Assembly (NCBI GenBank): GCA_041398605.1
Contig: JAWKUK010000025.1
Location: 1 to 64,000 of the forward strand
Direction: 5' to 3'
DNA: 64,000 nucleotides
Source: JAWKUK01 sp041398605
GTDB taxonomy: Bacteria; Planctomycetota; UBA1135; GCA-002686595
Shown: one piece after another, positions 52,271 to 60,488 of the stretch
How the letters are laid out: every line of letters begins with the position of its first letter
Position numbering within the stretch: position 1 is the stretch's first letter
Notes under the pieces: generated by a model
The model's input: only the letters and a program-made list of their open reading frames with translations
Database searches by the model: none
Told to the model about the DNA's origin: nothing
Position numbers and translations under genes: made by a program

Positions 52271-54817
52271 TCAATGCGCGTCCGCAGCGCGCGGCGCGCC
52301 CGGGCGCAGCTCTTCGAGGATGCGCTCGCCGCGGCCAACGCAGCGCGCGCGCACGGCGTCGATCGACGCCTGCGGCTGGCCGATCACGTAGCGCGTCGGG
52401 TCGACGAGGTGCGGCACGATCTCCGCCATGATCGCGTCCGTGCCGTAGAAGAGGTCGCGCGGCACGAAGTGCTCGAGGTACGGGAAATCGTCCGTGTTCA
52501 GCGGCACGTCGCCGCCAGCGGCGAGGAACGCGCGCACCTCGTCCGGACCGAGCAGCAGGAGGCTCAGGAGCTCCTCGGGCGAGGTGATGTCGATGGAGGC
52601 CAGGTCCTCGCGCACGTTGGGCTGCGCGAACGCGCGCTCGAGGAGCGCGTAGTCGAGCATCGGGCTGTCGCGCTTCGCGATGAAGAGGCCGTGGTTCTTC
52701 ACGTACCAGAACGTCGCGTTCGGAAACGCCGCGTGGAAGCTCGCCATCGCGGACCGCAGCCGTGAGGGCGCGACCTGATAGAGCGGCATCCACTGGCAGA
52801 CGATGCCGTCCTCGTCCAGGTGGTCGCGGATCGACTCGTAGTACTGCTGTGTGTAGAGGTACCCGACGCGCGAGATCTTCGGGTGGATCGGGTCCGCCGT
52901 GATCATGTCGTAGCGCCCCGACGTCAGGCGCATGAAGCTGCGCCCGTCGTCGATCCGGATGTGCACGAGCGGGTTGTGCACGATGTCGTCGTTGACCTCG
53001 TGCAGCACGGCCTGCGCGGCGAGGATCTCGGGCGAGAGCTCGACGACGTCGATCCGCTCGACGCCGGGGTGCCGCGCGGTCGCGTTCAGCGTGATCCCCA
53101 TGCCGAGGCCGACGACCAACACGTTCTGCGGGTCCTCTAGGAACATCAGCGGCAAGTGCCCCTTCAGGATGAAGTGGCGCAGCTGGACATAGCCGTCGTC
53201 GGCTTCGACGTTGCCGCCGATGACAAGCGACGTGACGCCGCGCTTCGAGCGGACGACGTCGATCGTGTTCTGAATGCCCTCGGCGTGATAGAGCAGCTCC
53301 GTGTCGACGCCGGCGTTCTGATTGAAGTTCAGCGTCATGCGGTAGGGCACGAACAGCGACGCAACGATCGCGACGCCGGTCGCCAGCGCGACCCCGAACG
53401 CCTTCCGGGGCCGCGCGCCTCGCGCAGCCTCCGCCGCGCCCGTGCGCCCCGCGACCCGCAGCAGCGCGAGGCCGTTGAGCGTGAACAGAGCCGCGATGAG
53501 CCCGAACGTCGGCCGCACGCCGAGGGCCGGAATGAGCGCCAGCCCCGTCGCGAACGAGCCGAGGATCGCCCCGAGCGTGTTCGCCGCGTAGAGGTTCCCA
53601 GCCCGACTCCCGACACGCGCGACGTTGGCCGTGTAGGCGCGCAGCGCGACCGAGAACGTCGCGCCGAGCATCGTCGTCGGCACGACCAACAGCAAGAACG
53701 ACGCCGCGAGCGTCGCGACGACGAGCGCCGAGCCGCGCGCGGCGCCGAGCGCTGTAGAGAGGAACCCCAGCAGGTGCCCGAAGAACCCTGGAACGACGTT
53801 GATGAGGAGCGCCAGGGCCGCGACGCTCGCGCCGATCCAGACCTCCAGCTTCGCGAGCAGCGCGAGCGGGTTCGGGTGCCGGTCCACGACGTTTCGGACG
53901 AGGAAGCTGCCGAAGAAGATGCCGAACAAGAAACACGCCAGCATCGAGGCGAACGAGTAGACGGTCGCGCTGAAGCTGATCAGCAGCACGCGCGTCCAGA
54001 CGACCTCGAAGCCGAACGAGGCGAACCCCGACACCGCGAGGCCGAGGGCCGCGGCGCGGGCGATCCGCGCGCCGTTCGCGCGCTCCGCCCCGCCATCTTG
54101 CGCCGCGTCGCTGGGCGTTGGGCGACCCTCAGGGGCGCCGACGGACCTCGGCGCGCCCACGGCGACACAGATGAGCCCGATGGCGACGTTCAGGCTCGCG
54201 ATGACGAGCGTCGTGCTGCGCATGCCGAGATACGGCAGCAAGACGAAGCCCGCCGCGAGCGTCCCGACGAGCGCGCCGAGCGTGTTCACGGCGTAGAAGT
54301 GCGCGGTGATCCGGCCGAGCTCCGCGCGCTCGCGCACGAAGTGCCGCAGCACCAGCGGCAGCGTCGCCCCCATCAAGGTCGTCGGCACCAAGAGCGCCGC
54401 GACCGCGAGCCCGAGGCGCGCCGCGACATACGCGAAGGTGGGCGCAGAGGCCTCGAGCGGATAGGCGCGCTGCAGCAAGGGCTCGAGCGCCGTCAGGAGC
54501 GGCTGCAGTGAGAGCGCCGCGCCCCCGATGCCGAGCTCCGCGACGCCGTACCAGAACAGCGGCCGCGACGTGCGCTCCGCGAGGCGCCCGCCGACGAGGC
54601 TGCCGAGCGCGAGCCCCCCCATGAACGCGCCGAGGATGATCGACACGCCGTACATGTCGCTCCCCAGGAACAGCCCGAGGGCGCGCATCCACAGCACCTG
54701 ATAGACCAGCCCCGCAGCGCCCGAGGCGAAGAACAGGACGGAGACCAAGCGCGCCGTGGAGGGGCGCGCCTGGGCCAGGGGGACCGGATGGAACGGAGTG
54801 GGCGCGGCGAGGGCCAT
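52271..54817 (-). CDS. Fused MFS / spermidine synthase-like protein
   Basis: 848 aa from ATG 54817. The N-terminal 490 residues carry about 12-14 transmembrane helices in two related bundles (ASGAAGLVYQVLWMRALGLF and the later SGFASFGFEVVWTRVLLISF are typical openings). The C-terminal 330 residues are a spermidine synthase-type methyltransferase fold: NVLVVGLGMGITLNATARHP (nucleoside-binding), IDVVELSPEI, DGRSFMRLTSGRYDMITADP and YTQQYYE. Such fused proteins are common in Planctomycetota, Deltaproteobacteria and others; polyamine synthase activity is not proven for them. It ends 18 bp from the convergent lipoprotein gene. Confidence 0.85.
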   Translation of the reverse strand: MALAAPTPFHPVPLAQARPSTARLVSVLFFASGAAGLVYQVLWMRALGLFLGSDMYGVSIILGAFMGGLALGSLVGGRLAERTSRPLFWYGVAELGIGGAALSLQPLLTALEPLLQRAYPLEASAPTFAYVAARLGLAVAALLVPTTLMGATLPLVLRHFVRERAELGRITAHFYAVNTLGALVGTLAAGFVLLPYLGMRSTTLVIASLNVAIGLICVAVGAPRSVGAPEGRPTPSDAAQDGGAERANGARIARAAALGLAVSGFASFGFEVVWTRVLLISFSATVYSFASMLACFLFGIFFGSFLVRNVVDRHPNPLALLAKLEVWIGASVAALALLINVVPGFFGHLLGFLSTALGAARGSALVVATLAASFLLLVVPTTMLGATFSVALRAYTANVARVGSRAGNLYAANTLGAILGSFATGLALIPALGVRPTFGLIAALFTLNGLALLRVAGRTGAAEAARGARPRKAFGVALATGVAIVASLFVPYRMTLNFNQNAGVDTELLYHAEGIQNTIDVVRSKRGVTSLVIGGNVEADDGYVQLRHFILKGHLPLMFLEDPQNVLVVGLGMGITLNATARHPGVERIDVVELSPEILAAQAVLHEVNDDIVHNPLVHIRIDDGRSFMRLTSGRYDMITADPIHPKISRVGYLYTQQYYESIRDHLDEDGIVCQWMPLYQVAPSRLRSAMASFHAAFPNATFWYVKNHGLFIAKRDSPMLDYALLERAFAQPNVREDLASIDITSPEELLSLLLLGPDEVRAFLAAGGDVPLNTDDFPYLEHFVPRDLFYGTDAIMAEIVPHLVDPTRYVIGQPQASIDAVRARCVGRGERILEELRPGAPRAADAH

Positions 54818-54912
54818 GACAGCATGGGACGCGGCGACCTGGCGAGAGGTCAACGGTGAGGACCGCGGGAAGTGATTGCACCCACGTCATCCCGGCGGGC
54901 GCCGGTGACGGG

Positions 54913-55917
54913 TCAGCCTCCCTGCTGGAGCCAATCCGCCACGACCGCCGCGATCTCTGCCTGGACCCCTTCGTTCGGGTGCTCGTCGAGCTCGTTGACG
55001 GTCAGCGCCGCCGGGTCCCGACCGCGGAACTGCGCGGTCAAGTCGAGCACGGGGACCTGCCTCGCGCCGAGGAACTGCGCCACCTGGGCGAACGGCCCCG
55101 CGCACTCGTCGAGCCGCGGCATGTCGGGCCAGAGGACAAACCGCACGTCCGCGCCGCGGGACCGGGCCAGGTCGACGAGGGCGCCGAGGCGCGCCTCATG
55201 CGCCGCCCAGACGGCGGGGTCCTGGTACATCGCCTCGAGGAAGTCCGGGTAACGCGTCCCGAAGTCCTGGCGGACATAGCGCCAGTACACCCAGTTGAAG
55301 AAGAACGAGTGCGCGACAATGGACCGCACCAGCGCCGGCGGCGGCTCGATCGCTGGGTCGGGGCGCGTTCGCCCCAGGTCCAGCGCCGCGGTCTCGATGT
55401 CGGTGAGCGTGTAGGTCACGAGCAGCCGATCGAAGCGGTGGGGCCACTGCTCGAGGGCCTCGATCTCATCGCCCGTGTTCCAGCCGCACATCGCGGCGAC
55501 GGGGACGCTCCAGTCCGAGCCCAACCCGCGCGCGAGCAAGCTCGCAAAGCGGTCCTCGAGGCGCGCGATCCCGTGCCCTGCCATGAGGGAGTCACCGACG
55601 ACGAGGAGGACCTTCTGCCCCTCCGCGGGCGCGACCGGCTCGACGTCGCGGTAGCCCAACGAGTTGATCGGGCGCCAATACGTCTGGAACCAGCGGTAGC
55701 CCGCGCGCGTGATGCCGTAGCCGTCCGATTTGACGACAAAGTGCCCGAACACGATCTCGAGCAGCACGACAGCGTAGAGGGCGACGCAGCTCGCGCCGAG
55801 GCCCCACAGCGCCGCCCGCCGCCCGCCGCGCCGCCAACGGCGCAGGACGACCAACCACGCGACGGTCAAAACGGCGATCAGGCCGAAGACGACGAAGGCG
55901 AAGGCCCACTTCTCCAT
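54913..55917 (-). CDS. Membrane-anchored SGNH/GDSL-type hydrolase
   Basis: 334 aa from ATG 55917 with CAGGAG 6 nt upstream. Two N-terminal hydrophobic helices (WAFAFVVFGLIAVLTVAWLV and about residues 40-60) precede an SGNH domain with block I VVGDSLMAGHGIARLEDRF (catalytic Ser in GDSL) and a C-terminal block with LDEHPNEGV (His). Possible roles are sugar O-acetyl or other ester processing in the envelope. The SGNH-TPR gene lies in the opposite direction across 610 bp. Confidence 0.75.
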   Translation of the reverse strand: MEKWAFAFVVFGLIAVLTVAWLVVLRRWRRGGRRAALWGLGASCVALYAVVLLEIVFGHFVVKSDGYGITRAGYRWFQTYWRPINSLGYRDVEPVAPAEGQKVLLVVGDSLMAGHGIARLEDRFASLLARGLGSDWSVPVAAMCGWNTGDEIEALEQWPHRFDRLLVTYTLTDIETAALDLGRTRPDPAIEPPPALVRSIVAHSFFFNWVYWRYVRQDFGTRYPDFLEAMYQDPAVWAAHEARLGALVDLARSRGADVRFVLWPDMPRLDECAGPFAQVAQFLGARQVPVLDLTAQFRGRDPAALTVNELDEHPNEGVQAEIAAVVADWLQQGG

Positions 55918-56528
55918 AGGTGCTCCTGGGACCGCGCAGGCCGCTGCGCGCGGCCCGCGGGGGCGCTCCACCCGTCCCACCGGGACGCGCCAGAGCGCTC
56001 CCATCTGTAGCACATCGACCGTGCCGGCGGCGCATGCCCGCCCTCCAGGCGGTGGAGGCGAGACACGCAAGGCAGCACCCCCAGGACTCGATCGTGGCTC
56101 CGCGACCGGTCTCCGATCCGGAGGATGAGCCCCCAGAACAACGGCTCTTCCGGACCCTCGAAGAGGAGATCCAATCCACCCGTGGACACGCTGGCCTTCA
56201 ACCTGGCGGATGCGCGCGGCAGCGGCAACCCGCGGACGACCGCCCGGGGCCCCGCGCAGACCGCGGCCAGGGCCTCGGCAGGGACCGCGGCGCTGAACGA
56301 GCGCTGCCCGCGTCGACGGTCCGCGCTGCGCCCGAACAGCGGCAATGTGGGACACACAGCTCGTTTGTCTCCCAGTGGACACCCCGCAGCAGACGATGAA
56401 AAACTGACCGCTAATGCTGGCCGGAAGGGGTCTGCTCATGGAAGAGTTGCCCCGCACATCACCGCCGCCGCGCGCTGGGGCTCGAGCCCCACGGACCGCG
56501 CGGTGCACCCTCGCACCATCACCCTGGG
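55918..56528. other. Long intergenic region between two divergent SGNH genes
   Basis: About 610 bp with no supportable gene. The left part is ordinary GC-rich sequence. The part at about 56345-56450 is less GC-rich and includes GATGAAAAACTGACCGCTAA and GGCCGGAAGGGGTC, vaguely like the terminal repeats of IS21-type elements; no transposase follows. It should hold promoters for both flanking genes. Confidence 0.4.
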
Positions 56529-58178
56529 ATGTCCCGTCTACTTCGTGTCGCGCTGCTCGGCGCTGCCTTGCTCGGCCTCACGCTCGCGTGCCTCGAAGGC
56601 GGCCTGCGCCTCGCGGGCGCCGACCTGTATCCGCGCACGAGCGTGCTCGAGTACCAGGAGGTCTTCCCGCCCATCCTGAGGCCGGACCTGGCCCCGGACG
56701 GGCGAGTCATCCTGCGCCCGGTCGATCCGCGTATCCACTGGGACGCGATCCCGGCGAAGAAGGACCCGAACACGCTGCGTGTCCTGTGCTTCGGCGCGTC
56801 GGCGACCGCCGGCCTAGGCTACAGCCCGAACGTGACGTTCCCGCGCCAGCTCGAGGACCTGCTCGTCGAGGGCTACCCCGACAGGCACATCGAGGTCATG
56901 AACCTCGGCATCGTCGCGACGGCGGCGAAGCAGATCCGCATCGTGTTCGACGACGTCATGCGGGTCGCCGACCCGGACGTCGCGATCCTGTGGTGCGGCA
57001 GCAACGAGTACCTCTCGGTGCACGCGGAGAAGTTCGGACACCTGGACGCGACGTGGCAGGCGCGGTGGCTGCAGCGCCTCTCCCACACCTACATCTACCG
57101 CGCCATCTTGCGCGCGGTGAAGGGCGCGCCCTCGCCGGCGGACCTGCCGGATCGCGATGAAACGGCGAGCGACACCGAGCGCCTGACCCAGTCCAAGATC
57201 ATCCGCCGCATCGCGGTGTCCGCCAAAGAGCGCGCGGCGACCATGGCAGCCTTCCAGGCGCAGCTCGAGGGCATCGCAGCCACCGCCCGCGCGAAGCACG
57301 TCCCGCTGCTCCTCTGCGGCGAGGCCGTCAACGACGAGTGGACGGGCCGCCTCGGCCTGCCCGCGGACTGGATGAGCGCGCTGCCCGGCGCGCCGACGAC
57401 GCCGGAAGCGGCGATCGCGGCGCTCGACACAGTGCTCGCGACGCCGGACCTCGAGCCGCTCGACCGTTGGAACGCGCTGACGCGGCGCGCGACGGCGAAG
57501 GACCTCGCGGGCGACGTCGACGGCGCGACCGCGGATTGGCGCGCGTCCTGCAACCTCGACCCGCACCAGCGCCGCTCGACCGACGAGCACATCGCAGCGG
57601 TCCGCGCCGCAGCGGCGGGCGAGGGCGTCGCCTACTTCGACGCCATCGGCGCGATGAAGGCCGACGATGCGCGGAAGCGCGTCGGGTTCCGCTACTTCTA
57701 CGACTACGCCCACCTGACGCCCCGCGGCGCCGTCGTCGCGGCGGCGGGCATGTACGACGCGCTCCAGGCGCTCGACGGCGCGCCGCGCGCGACCGCGCCG
57801 TTGGCCCGCGATGCGAGCGGTATGCCGCGCGTCCTGGCCGATCGCCTCGCGCGCCTCGACGCAGCCGCCGTCGACTTCGTAGACGACCGCGAGTTCATCG
57901 GCTTCTGCTTCGACCGCGCGAACCTGGCGTCGACGGACCTCTGGAAGTACGACGACGCGATCCTCGCGCTCGATGCCCGCATCGCCGCGGACCCGAACGA
58001 CTGGCGCGCGCTCGCGTTCCGCGGCAACGCGCGCGGGTACCTGTCCACGCGCGGCAAAGGCGACGCCGCCGAGGCGGACTGGACGCGCGCGCTCGAGCTG
58101 TGCGACGACCCCGACGCGAAGGCCGCGCTCGAGGGCAACCTCGCGCGCCTGCGCGCGTGGCGCAGCCCCGGGCACTGA
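56529..58178 (+). CDS. SGNH-fold protein with TPR-like C-terminus
   Basis: 549 aa. N-terminal signal or anchor MSRLLRVALLGAALLGLTLAC; the Cys at residue 21 in LTLAC could be a lipobox. SGNH-like blocks: RVLCFGASATAGLGYSPNVT (Ser kept, the usual Asp/Glu after Gly replaced by Ala), VAILWCGSNEYLSVHAEKFG (block III GSNE), and YFYDYAHLTPRGAVVAAAG (block V D-x-x-H). Between these lies a helical insertion. The last 110 residues are helical with TPR spacing (LWKYDDAILALDARIAADPN; DWRALAFRGNARGYL). The family resembles the TPR-SGNH proteins found near polysaccharide genes. Short tandem repeats follow its stop. Confidence 0.75.
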   Translation: MSRLLRVALLGAALLGLTLACLEGGLRLAGADLYPRTSVLEYQEVFPPILRPDLAPDGRVILRPVDPRIHWDAIPAKKDPNTLRVLCFGASATAGLGYSPNVTFPRQLEDLLVEGYPDRHIEVMNLGIVATAAKQIRIVFDDVMRVADPDVAILWCGSNEYLSVHAEKFGHLDATWQARWLQRLSHTYIYRAILRAVKGAPSPADLPDRDETASDTERLTQSKIIRRIAVSAKERAATMAAFQAQLEGIAATARAKHVPLLLCGEAVNDEWTGRLGLPADWMSALPGAPTTPEAAIAALDTVLATPDLEPLDRWNALTRRATAKDLAGDVDGATADWRASCNLDPHQRRSTDEHIAAVRAAAAGEGVAYFDAIGAMKADDARKRVGFRYFYDYAHLTPRGAVVAAAGMYDALQALDGAPRATAPLARDASGMPRVLADRLARLDAAAVDFVDDREFIGFCFDRANLASTDLWKYDDAILALDARIAADPNDWRALAFRGNARGYLSTRGKGDAAEADWTRALELCDDPDAKAALEGNLARLRAWRSPGH

Positions 58179-58181
58179 GCG

Positions 58182-58236
58182 CCCTGCGTAGACCCTGCGT
58201 AGACCCTGCGTAGACCCTGCGTAGACCCTGCGTAGA
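58182..58236. repeat. 11-bp tandem repeat, five copies, directly after a stop codon
   Basis: Five perfect copies of CCCTGCGTAGA, then a partial sixth (CCCTGC). The array begins 3 nt after the SGNH-TPR stop codon and is followed by a hairpin at 58262-58288. It is not coding in the genes called. Confidence 0.95.
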
Positions 58237-58261
58237 CCCTGCTGACTCCCTTGCGCATACC

Positions 58262-58288
58262 GCCCCGCGCGCCAAACGCGCGCGGGGC
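58262..58288. terminator. GC hairpin between convergent genes
   Basis: A 10-bp perfect stem (GCCCCGCGCG and complement) around a 7-nt loop, between the SGNH-TPR gene (plus) and the glycosyltransferase (minus). Its position suits bidirectional termination. Confidence 0.6.
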
Positions 58289-58301
58289 AGTGCGTGAGCC
58301 T

Positions 58302-59411
58302 TCACACGTAGTGCGGGGCCAAGCGCGCGCGGAGCCGCTGCAACGCGTGGTGCTCCGTGGCGTGCCGCCGCGCGAGCGCGCCGAGCGCCGCGCGCGCCCC
58401 GGGCTCCGCCCAGGCGTCGAGGGCCTGCACGACCGCGTCCACGTCACCGAAGCGCACGCCGCGCGCAAAGCCCGCGTCGCGCGCCGCCCCCAATGACGCC
58501 GTGACCGGCCCCGAGCTCGGCGCCGCCCCGTCCGCGAACACGACCGGCCGGGCGCACGCGAGCGCCTCGACCATGGAGAGCGGCGCGAGCTCGTCGGACG
58601 CGTGCAGCGCAAAGACATCGAGCGCGCTGAAGAACCCCGGCGCGTCGAGCACACGCCGCCGCACGTGCAAGAGCGGCTCCTCCTGCGCCAACGCGCGCCG
58701 CTCCTCGAACCGGGGCCCGTCCCCGACCAACAGCAGCGCGGTCGGACGCCCCGCTCTGCTGCGCCGGCGGACCGCCTCGACCAGGACCCCGTGGTCCTTG
58801 CCCTCGGCCGCGCGCATCAAGCTGCCGACGAGCAGCGTGCCCGGCTCGGGCACACGCGCGGCCCGCCACGCGGAGGGCTCGTCGCTCGGCTGGAAGCGCT
58901 GCACATCGACCGCCAGCGGCGCGACCACTGGAGCGCGCCCGGAGGGCGCCCACGCCGCCTGGATGGCGGGGCTCACTGCCCAGACCTCCTCCGCCGCGAG
59001 GAGCGCAGCGCGCAGCCGCCGCCGCTCGAGGAACCCCACGCTCGGCGGGAGCTCGTGCAACGTCGCGACGTACCGCGGACCCCCACCGCGCCGCGCGCCG
59101 TAGGCGAGCCGCAGCGGCCCGAGGCCATGGGCGTGCACCACCCGCGCGCCGCGCGAGGCCGCGAGCGCCGCGAGCCGCGCCCCGCGCGTCGGGATCGGCT
59201 CGCCCGTGAGCCCCAGGAAGTGCGCCGGCGTCGCTGGCGCCATGAAGTCCGCCTCGGTCTCGAGCGCGCGCTCGGTCAGGACGAGCTCGTCCTGCGCGCC
59301 GTCCATGCGCTCGTGGCGGACGAGCTCGATCACCGAACGCGCGAGGCCCCCGACCCCTTGGTGCGGGAGGAGGTGCAGCGCCCGGACGGTCGCGATCGGA
59401 GTGGACGTCAT
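58302..59411 (-). CDS. Glycosyltransferase, family 4 (GT-B) type
   Basis: 369 aa from ATG 59411 (MTSTPIATVRALHLLPH). The GT-B fold is visible as an N-terminal GVGGLARSVIELVRHE glycine-rich loop and VVHAHGLGPLRLAYG, with a C-terminal donor site: LLVGDGPRFEERRALAQ, then ALDVFALHASDELAPLSMVE, whose E-x7-E-like segment continues ALACARPVVFADG. It probably builds surface polysaccharide or LPS sugars. No other sugar-nucleotide genes are adjacent. The substrate is unknown. Confidence 0.85.
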   Translation of the reverse strand: MTSTPIATVRALHLLPHQGVGGLARSVIELVRHERMDGAQDELVLTERALETEADFMAPATPAHFLGLTGEPIPTRGARLAALAASRGARVVHAHGLGPLRLAYGARRGGGPRYVATLHELPPSVGFLERRRLRAALLAAEEVWAVSPAIQAAWAPSGRAPVVAPLAVDVQRFQPSDEPSAWRAARVPEPGTLLVGSLMRAAEGKDHGVLVEAVRRRSRAGRPTALLLVGDGPRFEERRALAQEEPLLHVRRRVLDAPGFFSALDVFALHASDELAPLSMVEALACARPVVFADGAAPSSGPVTASLGAARDAGFARGVRFGDVDAVVQALDAWAEPGARAALGALARRHATEHHALQRLRARLAPHYV

Positions 59412-59657
59412 AGGAGGGCCTTCGCCGGCGGCGCGGCCGTGGATCAAAGGGGTTCGAGAAGCGCGGAGCTCGAGCGCGCCTGGCGGTGTCGGCGAGCGTG
59501 CCTGGGCGGGGGCCCGATGGGCCGCCGCGCAAAGGCGAAACGCAGCGGAACTGCGCGGCGCCTGGTCACAACTGGCCCTACGATACGCACTGCAAGGCGC
59601 ATGGAAGGGCGTGCCCCTCTTCGTGCTCCTCCCTCACGCGCCCGACGCGTCACAGGC
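59412..59657. other. Divergent intergenic region upstream of the Rieske cluster
   Basis: 246 bp that should hold the promoter of the four-gene cluster and of the glycosyltransferase. No boxes or operator were recognised. Confidence 0.3.
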
Positions 59658-59915
59658 ATGTTGTTCTCCGAAGCGCTCGTGCTGTTCGCGGGCCTCTACC
59701 TCGCCCTCGGCCTCTGCTTTGCGGCGCCCTTCGCGTGGAGAGGGGTCGGCCGCATCGACCCGGACGCAGCGCACGGCACGTGGGGCTTCCGCGTGTTGAT
59801 CGTGCCCGGCGCGACGCTCCTGTGGCCTTACTTGCTGCGCCGCTGGGTCACCGCAGCGCCGCCGCCCATGGAGCGCACGCCGCACAAGCGCGCGCTCGGG
59901 GAGGCGCGGCCGTGA
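59658..59915 (+). CDS. Small two-helix membrane protein of the Rieske cluster
   Basis: 85 aa from ATG 59658. Two transmembrane helices: SEALVLFAGLYLALGLCFAA (about 4-23) and VLIVPGATLLWPYLLRRW (about 48-65), separated by a conserved-looking loop AWRGVGRIDPDAAHGTWGFR. A short, charged cytoplasmic-type tail ends the protein. Its stop overlaps the next start as GTGA. Longer frames crossing this region are shadows. Unknown family; probably a subunit of a membrane complex with the proteins that follow. Confidence 0.65.
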   Translation: MLFSEALVLFAGLYLALGLCFAAPFAWRGVGRIDPDAAHGTWGFRVLIVPGATLLWPYLLRRWVTAAPPPMERTPHKRALGEARP

Positions 59916-60487
59916 TCACGCCCCTGCGACGACGGCACCGCTGGCTCGCGCCCGCGTGCTTCGCGGTCGCGCTCGGCGGGCTCGGGCTCGCGCTCTCGCA
60001 GCGGCCGACCGAGTTCGTCGCCGCCTCGCGGGGCGGGGCCGCGCGTGCGCTGGAGAGCCTCGCTGGCGCCGCGCGCTTCGCGCCGGAGCACGGCCGCTAC
60101 TCGCTCGCGCTCGAGCGCCCGCCGGGCGCGGAGCCGCGCCTGTGGCTGCTGCCGCACGAGCCCCTCGATGCGCCAGACCTGCTCGTGTACCGCGCGACGA
60201 CGCTCGCGCCCAACAGCGCCTTGCCGGACGACGCCGTCCTGCTCGGACCCGCGTCCCCCACAGAGCCAACGGCGTTTTTGCTGCCGCCGGGCCCATCGGT
60301 GATCCTCCTCTACAGCCTCGGCCACCGCGCGCGTTACGACGCGTTCGACCTCGGCGCTGCCGCAGCGGAGCGCGGCGCTGCAACAGAAGCGCCGAGTCCG
60401 CCGGGGGCGCCGGGTGCGCCGAGTCCGCCGGAGGCGCCGGGGGCGCCGAGTGCGCCGGGGGCGCCGAGTCCGCAGGGGGCGCGCTGA
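59912..60487 (+). CDS. Membrane-anchored protein of the Rieske cluster, Pro/Ala-rich tail
   Basis: 191 aa from GTG 59912, overlapping the previous stop by 4 nt. One N-terminal helix (LAPACFAVALGGLGLALS) precedes a soluble domain with Pro-rich strands (PRLWLLPHEPLDAPDLLVYR, NSALPDDAVLLG, PTAFLLPPGPSVILLYSLGH). The last 35 residues are a (GAP)n tract encoded by GC-rich 9-bp repeats near 60400-60480. No cysteines or heme motif CxxCH is evident. Unknown family. It is followed by the next gene after 1 nt. Confidence 0.65.
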   Translation: MITPLRRRHRWLAPACFAVALGGLGLALSQRPTEFVAASRGGAARALESLAGAARFAPEHGRYSLALERPPGAEPRLWLLPHEPLDAPDLLVYRATTLAPNSALPDDAVLLGPASPTEPTAFLLPPGPSVILLYSLGHRARYDAFDLGAAAAERGAATEAPSPPGAPGAPSPPEAPGAPSAPGAPSPQGAR

Positions 60488-60488
60488 T

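Noticed and set aside
58602..59657. Plus-strand extension upstream of the small two-helix protein
   Set aside because: Antisense to the glycosyltransferase; the hydrophobic protein begins cleanly at the ATG at 59658.
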